Part shown: piece after piece, positions 7,152-11,320 of the stretch
Position numbering within the stretch: position 1 is the stretch's first letter
Layout: every line of letters begins with the position of its first letter
NCBI GenBank assembly: GCA_029907045.1
Contig: JARYMR010000039.1
Location: forward strand, 1 to 11,320
Length of the DNA: 11,320 bases
Source of the DNA: Candidatus Bathyarchaeota archaeon
GTDB lineage: Archaea; Thermoproteota; Bathyarchaeia; Bathyarchaeales; UBA233
Direction of reading: 5' to 3'
Notes under the pieces: model-generated
Seen by the model: only the letters and a program-made list of their open reading frames with translations
Database searches by the model: none
What the model was told of the DNA's origin: nothing
Position numbers and translations under genes: made by a program

Positions 7152-7943
7152 TTGATAGATAAAGAAATCTTGAATTTAATTTTCATTTACAGTGGAGAAT
7201 TTGCGGAAAAAGTAATAAGAAACTTGATAAACGACCCAAGCTTCTGCAAATCCTGTGGACTTTACTGCGACTCATGCAAATATAACGTTTACAGCTTCGT
7301 CCGCAACATTCGAGCAGCAATACAACTTCCAAATCCCGCGGAGCTTCCAACTTTCATAGACAATCCAGAAGGGTATATGCCAAAGAAAATTCCAAAAGCT
7401 GATTTATGCGTAACTTCTGGACTGCACAAGGACTTGCTTTTGGAATTGCCCAAATACATAAAAAATGCTGAAATTAAAGGGTTAATTGTGCCAATTGAAG
7501 ATTTTAACGAAGTCCCATCTGGCTTGAAAAAGCAATTGGAAGAAAAATGCTTGGAGTTTGGACTGGAATACGCTTTTCCAAAACCTTTCTGTTCTTTGGA
7601 AACATCAAAGGATAAGCCAATAATTTCGAAGTTTATAGAAGAAATGAAGGTAGGAAGACCCTTATTAGAGATAGTAATTGCGAAAAGAGGTAAACAAAAA
7701 GTTATAGACTCTGCAATTGTTAGGCGAAGCGCCCCATGCGGTTCCACATGGTACATAGCCAAAAAACTTGTTGGAGTAGAATTGAAAAAGGAAATTCTTT
7801 ACGATTCAATAGCAAAAGCCCACCACAGTTACCCATGCACAGCAACAATGAACATAGACCCAGAAACTAAAGAACCCATACTTCACATGGGAGGATATAT
7901 AATACGGGAAGAAGTGGAGAAAGCCTTGAAACGGATAACTTAA
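7152..7943 (+). CDS. DUF166 family protein, function unknown
   Basis: This 263-residue archaeal protein matches DUF166 by its C-terminal signature: S-A-P-C196-G-S-T-W-Y and H224-H225-S-Y-P-C229-T-A-T-M-N-I-D. Near the N-terminus it has a tight cluster C32-x2-C35-x3-C39-x2-C42, suited to binding Zn or an Fe-S cluster. With C196, C229 and the His pair this suggests a metal- or redox-active protein. Some database entries name the family thymidylate synthase. I see no ThyA or ThyX motif here and do not adopt that name. The start must be TTG (no early ATG), with AGGT overlapping the PDO stop and seven bases of spacing. It sits nine bases after PDO and 26 before hypA, which ties it to thiol or metal-centre chemistry by context only. 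Confidence 0.82.
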   Translation: MIDKEILNLIFIYSGEFAEKVIRNLINDPSFCKSCGLYCDSCKYNVYSFVRNIRAAIQLPNPAELPTFIDNPEGYMPKKIPKADLCVTSGLHKDLLLELPKYIKNAEIKGLIVPIEDFNEVPSGLKKQLEEKCLEFGLEYAFPKPFCSLETSKDKPIISKFIEEMKVGRPLLEIVIAKRGKQKVIDSAIVRRSAPCGSTWYIAKKLVGVELKKEILYDSIAKAHHSYPCTATMNIDPETKEPILHMGGYIIREEVEKALKRIT

Positions 7944-7969
7944 AATTATGGCTTTGAGAAGGCTTGTTT

Positions 7970-8368
7970 ATGCATGAATGGGCTTTGGCAGAAGCAATAA
8001 TTACAACAGCATCGCAAATAGCAGAAAAAGAAGGATTAACGGAAGTTACAGAGGTAAAAATAAAGGTTGGCGAACTACAACAAGTTGAGTCCAACATACT
8101 GGAATTTGCCCTTTCACAGCTGAAGTCTGGTAAGCTTCAGAAAGCAAGGTTTCATATAGAAACAATGAAGGCAAAGTTGAAATGCAGAGTCTGCGGAACT
8201 CAATGGTTCTTTAGTAAAGAAAAACTGGATGACAAAATGGCAGAAGCCATACATTTTGTCCCAGAAATTGCCCACACTTACATCAAATGTCCAAAATGTG
8301 GAAGCCCAGACTTCGAAATACTAGAAGGACGCGGAATCTGGCTTGAAAGCATTAAAGGACTGAAATAG
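7970..8368 (+). CDS. hypA: HypA, hydrogenase nickel incorporation protein
   Basis: This 132-residue nickel metallochaperone works in [NiFe] hydrogenase maturation. The N-terminus is MHEWALAEAI, where the Met1 amine, His2 and Glu3 form the Ni site. Because that site needs a free N-terminus, ATG 7970 must be the start rather than TTG 7964. A structural Zn site is formed by C72-x2-C75 and C107-x2-C110. The loop between the two pairs (about 76-106) is longer than in bacterial HypA, as in Thermococcus HypA, where it helps contact HypB. It is followed by an ATPase gene after a single base. hypC, D, E, F and hydrogenase subunits are not in the window. Confidence 0.93.
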   Translation: MHEWALAEAIITTASQIAEKEGLTEVTEVKIKVGELQQVESNILEFALSQLKSGKLQKARFHIETMKAKLKCRVCGTQWFFSKEKLDDKMAEAIHFVPEIAHTYIKCPKCGSPDFEILEGRGIWLESIKGLK

Positions 8369-8369
8369 C

Positions 8370-9095
8370 ATGGCAGACCCAAGAATAAGCATAATAAACG
8401 AGCGTATTAAGGAAATTCACAACATAATCGCTGTCTCAAGCGGCAAAGGCGGAGTTGGCAAAAGCCTAGTGGCATCAACCCTAGCATTAACGTTAGCAAA
8501 AAAGGGTTACAGTGCCGGTCTTTTTGACTTGGATTTTACGAGTCCTTCAACACATTTGATATTAGGCATTGAGAGCGTACAGCCTAAGGAAGAGAAAGGT
8601 CTGGTTCCACCAGAAGTTTACGGTTTAAAGTATATTTCAATAATTTATTACTCGGGTGAACACGCATCGCCATTTAGAGGAATTGATGTCTCCAACGTCT
8701 TAATCGAGTTACTTGCAATAACAAGATGGGGCAAGTTGGATTTTCTGATTGTGGACATGCCGCCTGGGATTGGAGATGCAACATTAGACTTGTTGCGGTT
8801 GATTAGGAACGTAAAATTCCTAATCGTAACCACATCTTCCCTTTTGGCTTTTGAAACCGTCAGAAAACTTGTAAGTCTATTAAAAGCGTTGAGAGTTCCA
8901 ATCATAGGAGTTGTCGAAAACATGAAAATGAACCATTCCAAGGCTATACAGCAAAAAGTTCAAAATTTAGACGTGACATTTTTGGGAGAAATCCCGTTCG
9001 ACACCAAAATTGAAGAATCCATAGGAAAAACAAACAAGCTCTTAAAAACAGTCTTCGCAGAAAAAATAGATGAAATCGCCTCAAAAATTCTTTAG
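8370..9095 (+). CDS. hypB: Mrp/MinD-family SIMIBI ATPase, probable archaeal HypB (HypB-AT)
   Basis: This 241-residue ATPase has a deviant Walker A loop, SSGKGGVGKS (23-32), with signature K26 and P-loop K31. FDLDFTSPS (52-60) corresponds to switch I, DMPPGIGDA starts at D129 (Walker B/switch II), and VVEN ends at N184 (base recognition). Mrp/Nbp35 Fe-S carriers have a CxxC soon after this point; this protein has MKMNHSK instead and contains no cysteine at all. In Thermococcus kodakarensis the HypB partner of HypA is a Mrp/MinD-type ATPase, unlike the bacterial GTPase HypB, and this gene starts one base after the hypA stop. HypB is therefore the best reading; another Mrp-like role remains possible. 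Its TAG stop overlaps the stop of the convergent membrane protein gene by two bases. Confidence 0.75.
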   Translation: MADPRISIINERIKEIHNIIAVSSGKGGVGKSLVASTLALTLAKKGYSAGLFDLDFTSPSTHLILGIESVQPKEEKGLVPPEVYGLKYISIIYYSGEHASPFRGIDVSNVLIELLAITRWGKLDFLIVDMPPGIGDATLDLLRLIRNVKFLIVTTSSLLAFETVRKLVSLLKALRVPIIGVVENMKMNHSKAIQQKVQNLDVTFLGEIPFDTKIEESIGKTNKLLKTVFAEKIDEIASKIL

Positions 9096-9481
9096 ACTTT
9101 TGCCTTTTTCTTCTTATACACATTTTTTGCAGTTTTGCCTTGCATCATAACCTCTTCTAAAGAATTTGCCTTACGAAGTTCTTGCATATACCAGCTCCTA
9201 TCCTTTGAATAGTTTATGCCAGAAGCTATTCCAAAAACCATCAAAGATAAACCACTGATGATCATGGCCAATCCCAAGATTGCACCGGGATGCGCTTGTG
9301 GATAATATGGTATGAAAAGGAACCATTCTGGTTCTCCAAGCAATATTACTTTAGCCAAGCTTATGGTTTCTAACATTCCGCCTACAAAAAACATTACGCC
9401 AGCCAAGAACATTAGATATGCTACAGATTCGTTATGCCTTGACTCTTCAGCTTTTTCATGTAAATATTCTCTGAAGGACAT
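9092..9481 (-). CDS. small membrane protein with two transmembrane helices
   Basis: This 129-residue protein belongs to no family I recognise. It has a charged N-terminus (1-19), a hydrophobic helix at about 20-48 (AYLMFLAGVMFFVGGM..), a short loop with aromatic and Pro residues (EPEWFLFIPYYPQAHP, 50-65), a second helix at about 64-90 (GAILGLAMIISGLSLMVFGI), and a charged C-terminal tail ending KKKKAKV. Positive charge after helix 2 and both termini charged suggest a hairpin with both ends in the cytoplasm. No signal cleavage site or catalytic motif is seen. The ATG has no obvious Shine-Dalgarno sequence. It diverges from the HAD gene and converges with hypB with overlapping stop codons. Confidence 0.7.
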   Translation of the reverse strand: MSFREYLHEKAEESRHNESVAYLMFLAGVMFFVGGMLETISLAKVILLGEPEWFLFIPYYPQAHPGAILGLAMIISGLSLMVFGIASGINYSKDRSWYMQELRKANSLEEVMMQGKTAKNVYKKKKAKV

Positions 9482-9590
9482 TGGTGTTCAAATATGTCAA
9501 ATTAGCGAACGTGTACGTAAATATTATTATGTGGAAATAAACATTGCAAAAATGAATTAATAATAAACAAAAATAAAAAGGGAATTCGCC
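9482..9590. promoter_or_regulatory. divergent promoter region of membrane protein (-) and HAD hydrolase (+)
   Basis: This AT-rich 109-base spacer has TATA-like stretches around 9518-9532 (AAATATTATTATG) usable in either direction and a long A/T-rich leader before the TTG start of the HAD gene. I see no clear operator or structured leader. Confidence 0.35.
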
Positions 9591-10337
9591 TTGCCACATA
9601 TAAAAGCAATAATTTTCGATTTCATCGGTACACTGACAAATGTTAAAAATTACAGATTAGAAAATTCAAAAATGAAGTTGTATAAGGCTTTAGTTGACGC
9701 AGGCTTCAACATCAGCGTAGAAAGCTTTTTAGAGGCTTACACTCAAGCCCATGAGAAATACCGTGTTATAAGATACGAAAAATTGGTGGAAGTAACGAAC
9801 GCTGTTTGGATTTCAGAAGCCCTAAACAATCTTGGGTTTAAGGTAAGCTCTGAAGACTCACGTATAAAAATAGCCGTAAACATATTCTTTGAAGACTATC
9901 TGAACTCGCTAGAGCTTAGACCCTGTGCAAAAAGGTTTTTAGAGAAAACTTCCATAGAGTATAAGCTGGGTGTAATTTCAAACTTCACATATGCACCCGT
10001 AATTTACGCTGGTCTCAGAAAAATGGGCATAAACCATTTCTTCAATGCAGTTTTGGTTTCCGAAGACGTAGGCTGGCGCAAACCCCACCAGAAAATTTTC
10101 CAAGAAGCTTTACAAAGGCTTAAAGTGAAAGCAGAAGAAGCAGTTTATGTTGGCGACAGCCCAGCAGAAGACATAGCAGGCGCAAAAAAGGCTGGAATGA
10201 AAACCGTCTTTATTCCATCACAATTTTACTCCCATGAAGATTTAAAGAAAAACCAACAAAAACCAGAGATCATTACAAAAGACATCTGTACACTTTATAG
10301 AACATTCCCAAAAATTTTAAACAAAATAAACCATTAA
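9591..10337 (+). CDS. HAD-superfamily hydrolase with variant motif I
   Basis: This 248-residue Rossmannoid hydrolase has a helical cap (about 17-105). Motif I is F9-D10-F-I-G-T-L: D10 is the nucleophile, but the Asp normally two residues later is Ile. Motif II is S130 in VISNFT, motif III is K164 in WRKPHQKIF, and motif IV is G188-D189-S-P-A-E-D194. The overall shape (FDxxGTL, C1 cap, GW.KP...F, VGDS...D..GA..AGM) is close to haloacid dehalogenase/YjjG-type phosphatases. Loss of the general acid/base Asp is normal in dehalogenases but unusual for phosphatases, so substrate and reaction are open. The start is TTG, with a weak GGGA upstream and no better candidate. Confidence 0.85.
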   Translation: MPHIKAIIFDFIGTLTNVKNYRLENSKMKLYKALVDAGFNISVESFLEAYTQAHEKYRVIRYEKLVEVTNAVWISEALNNLGFKVSSEDSRIKIAVNIFFEDYLNSLELRPCAKRFLEKTSIEYKLGVISNFTYAPVIYAGLRKMGINHFFNAVLVSEDVGWRKPHQKIFQEALQRLKVKAEEAVYVGDSPAEDIAGAKKAGMKTVFIPSQFYSHEDLKKNQQKPEIITKDICTLYRTFPKILNKINH

Positions 10338-10386
10338 CCTTCAATCTTTTCCATACTTTTGATATAAAATCAAACCAATAGCAGAC

Positions 10387-10430
10387 CTACCTCTCTAGTT
10401 TTCTGCAAACTCGAGAGTAGCTTTTGTTTT
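10387..10430 (+). terminator. hairpin plus T-rich tail after the HAD gene
   Basis: CTA (10387-10389), a bulged C, CTCTC (10391-10395), a T:C mismatch and AGTTT (10397-10401) pair with AAACT (10407-10411), GAGAG (10413-10417) and TAG (10418-10420) around the loop TCTGC. CTTTTGTTTT follows at 10421-10430. This looks like an intrinsic terminator 50 bases past the HAD stop. Archaea seldom need hairpins to terminate, so an RNA-processing or small-RNA element is an alternative. Confidence 0.55.
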
Positions 10431-10464
10431 AAGAAATAAAACCTAATGATTTATAAGTGGTGTT

Positions 10465-10558
10465 TGGTGCGGTCGCCGGGATTTGAACCCGGGATCGCAA
10501 GCTTGGAAGGCTTACACAGAATAACTATTGTGTCCTAACCAGACTAGACGACGACCGC
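10465..10558 (-). tRNA. tRNA-Gly(TCC) with a 16-nt intron and encoded CCA
   Basis: Read on the minus strand from 10558: acceptor GCGGTCG (10558-10552) pairs with CGACCGC (10475-10469); discriminator A is 10468 and CCA is encoded at 10467-10465. The D stem GTCT/GGAC encloses a loop with GG. The T arm is CCGGG-TTCAAAT-CCCGG. The anticodon loop CTTCCAA (10509-10503) has anticodon TCC (10507-10505). After removal of 10527-10512 the anticodon stem is a perfect CAAGC/GCTTG and the mature body is 75 nt without CCA, with a 5-nt variable loop. A TATA-like TCTAAATATC lies at about 10585-10576, upstream of the 5' end. It decodes GGA and possibly GGG. Confidence 0.95.
10512..10527 (-). other. non-canonical tRNA intron at position 29/30 with BHB motif
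   Basis: The RNA around the junction folds as outer helix AGG/CCT, central 4-bp helix ACAC/GTGT, 3-nt bulges AAT and AAG on opposite strands, and inner AG/CT with loop TTATT. Cutting each bulge after its second base, as the archaeal splicing endonuclease does, removes TAGTTATTCTGTGTAA (16 nt) and joins positions 29 and 30. A two-base shift in the cut sites gives the same product. Confidence 0.88.
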
Positions 10559-10575
10559 TCATGGTTTTCCGTATT

Positions 10576-10585
10576 GATATTTAGA
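10576..10585 (-). promoter_or_regulatory. putative TATA box of tRNA-Gly
   Basis: On the minus strand TCTAAATATC is centred about 22 bases from the first base of the tRNA. It lies between the upstream zinc-finger gene and the tRNA, in an AT-rich spacer of 50 bases that also holds T-rich tracts able to end the upstream transcript. Confidence 0.4.
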
Positions 10586-10608
10586 ATGGAAATAAATAAA
10601 ATTTCTTT

Positions 10609-11280
10609 TTATAATTGGGGTTTCTTTTCTGGCTTAAACAGTTTCTTTTCATGGATCGTTTTTGGTTTGAAGTTGCCTGGATAAATAGGTATGTTTTTTC
10701 TTTGTCTTTCTATGTTTTTGAGTTTAGCGTAGAGTTTTGAAACTTTTGTTTTTGATGGTTTTTTGCTTTTTGGAAACCGAGCTGGAATAGGCGTGAAAGG
10801 CTTTTTGATTTCTTTGCCTTCAGCCTTTTTCTTAAACTCTTTTGTCGGTATTTCCTTCATTTTTTGGAAGATTACATAGCCTTCTTTCAAATTTGTTTCT
10901 TGCACTCTCCATCCAGCGTCTATCCAAGCCTTAGCGTGAGCGTTGGTTGGATTGTTGTTCCACCATTTCTCGTTTTTATATGCACTTATGGACAGGTTAT
11001 CCCTTATTATTCCATCTATTTCGGCAAGGGAAAGCTTAACGGTGTTAGTGAAGGCTGCCCTAAATTTTAGATGGTTGGTTAGTGCTCCATATTTTGTGGT
11101 GGGTTTTGGCGAAACTATTTTTCTTGCACAATGGAGGCACAGCATTTTTGTTGGGTCGCCTGTGGAAATGTCTGGAACCATGCAATCTTTGCAGAAAAGT
11201 TTTCCACACCTTTGACAGCGCCTAAGATAGGCATAAGGGAGAACTCTGCCGCATATTCCACATTCATCTTTTAAAGGCAT
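10609..11280 (-). CDS. FYVE-like zinc-finger protein with a WW/AGW domain (DUF7662-like) and a basic tail
   Basis: This 223-residue protein has three parts. Residues 7-51 carry four CxxC pairs, C7/C10, C22/C25, C30/C33 and C48/C51, with the spacing of a two-zinc cross-brace finger; RRCQRCGKLFCKDC resembles the core of FYVE fingers. Residues about 64-140 hold a domain with YGALTNHL, a V-x-L-S-x-x-E-I helix, WW-x-N (106-109), AKAW (116-119) and AGW (122-124), which looks to me like the domain named DUF7662; that name is from memory. Residues about 145-223 are Lys/Pro-rich and probably disordered, suggesting nucleic acid contact. ATG 11280 is preferred: a TATA-like AT tract at about 11306-11316 predicts a start near it. 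TTG 11301 would add seven residues. The cellular role is unknown. Confidence 0.75.
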   Translation of the reverse strand: MPLKDECGICGRVLPYAYLRRCQRCGKLFCKDCMVPDISTGDPTKMLCLHCARKIVSPKPTTKYGALTNHLKFRAAFTNTVKLSLAEIDGIIRDNLSISAYKNEKWWNNNPTNAHAKAWIDAGWRVQETNLKEGYVIFQKMKEIPTKEFKKKAEGKEIKKPFTPIPARFPKSKKPSKTKVSKLYAKLKNIERQRKNIPIYPGNFKPKTIHEKKLFKPEKKPQL

Positions 11281-11305
11281 CCAAACCCCGCACAAGCGCA
11301 AGGCG

Positions 11306-11318
11306 TTTATTTAATAAT
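11306..11318 (-). promoter_or_regulatory. putative TATA box of the zinc-finger gene
   Basis: The minus strand reads ATTATTAAATAAA about 26-38 bases upstream of ATG 11280. The sequence and spacing are those of an archaeal TATA element for a leaderless message. It lies at the very end of the window, so upstream context is not visible. Confidence 0.4.
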
Positions 11319-11320
11319 TA

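Noticed and set aside
7152..7943. Thymidylate synthase
   Set aside because: Some entries give DUF166 this name, but no ThyA (PC.. active site with folate motifs) or ThyX (RHR) motif is visible, and context points to metal/thiol chemistry.
8370..9095. MinD cell-division ATPase or ApbC/Nbp35 Fe-S carrier
   Set aside because: There is no amphipathic membrane-targeting tail and no Cys; adjacency to hypA favours the archaeal HypB.
10468..10558. tRNA read without an intron
   Set aside because: It leaves 16 extra bases between D arm and anticodon stem and a poorer stem; the BHB motif explains them exactly.

Overview
The window reads as chromosomal DNA of an uncultured archaeon, most likely a Thermoproteota (TACK) lineage of the Bathyarchaeia kind. 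That placement is my inference. It rests on a Sulfolobus-type zinc ferredoxin, a class II (adenosylcobalamin) ribonucleotide reductase, an archaeal two-fold protein disulfide oxidoreductase, DUF134, DUF5320 and DUF166 proteins, TATA-like promoters, GGTGA/GGAGGTGA ribosome binding sites with frequent TTG/GTG starts, and a tRNA with a non-canonical BHB intron. Coding density is high and there is no mobile element, CRISPR array or rRNA.

Layout. (1) 1-3811: a C-terminal scrap of a flavoprotein disulfide reductase (-), zinc ferredoxin (+), a 256-base gap without a convincing gene, superoxide dismutase (-) divergent from a small rubredoxin (+), then class II ribonucleotide reductase (+). (2) 3826-4799: a DUF134 regulator (-) divergent from a DUF5320 protein and a NifX-like FeMo-cofactor-family protein (+); the shared promoter has one symmetric TATA-like core flanked by two copies of a TGTGA-CATA-TCACA-type site. 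(3) 4822-5936: peroxiredoxin followed by OsmC (-). (4) 6043-9095: Lrp-type regulator, protein disulfide oxidoreductase, DUF166, HypA and a Mrp/MinD ATPase (probably the archaeal HypB), all + and tightly spaced. (5) 9092-11280: a two-helix membrane protein (-), a HAD hydrolase (+), a terminator-like hairpin, tRNA-Gly(TCC) (-) and a zinc-finger protein (-).

How the genes fit together. Much of the window serves thiol/oxygen homeostasis in an organism that is probably anaerobic: SOD, rubredoxin, ferredoxin, peroxiredoxin, OsmC, PDO and an oxygen-independent ribonucleotide reductase. The Lrp-type regulator shares a short symmetric promoter region with peroxiredoxin and may control both directions. 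The downstream part of the Lrp run moves into metal-centre assembly: HypA delivers nickel to [NiFe] hydrogenase, and the cysteine-free ATPase one base downstream fits the Mrp/MinD-type HypB of Thermococcus. DUF166, with a four-cysteine cluster, sits between the redox and nickel genes and is the least explained member.

The clearest unusual items are the 16-nt intron within the anticodon stem of tRNA-Gly, the paired operators at the DUF134 promoter, the FYVE-like zinc finger fused to a WW/AGW domain, and the DUF166-HypA-HypB arrangement without any hydrogenase structural gene in view.
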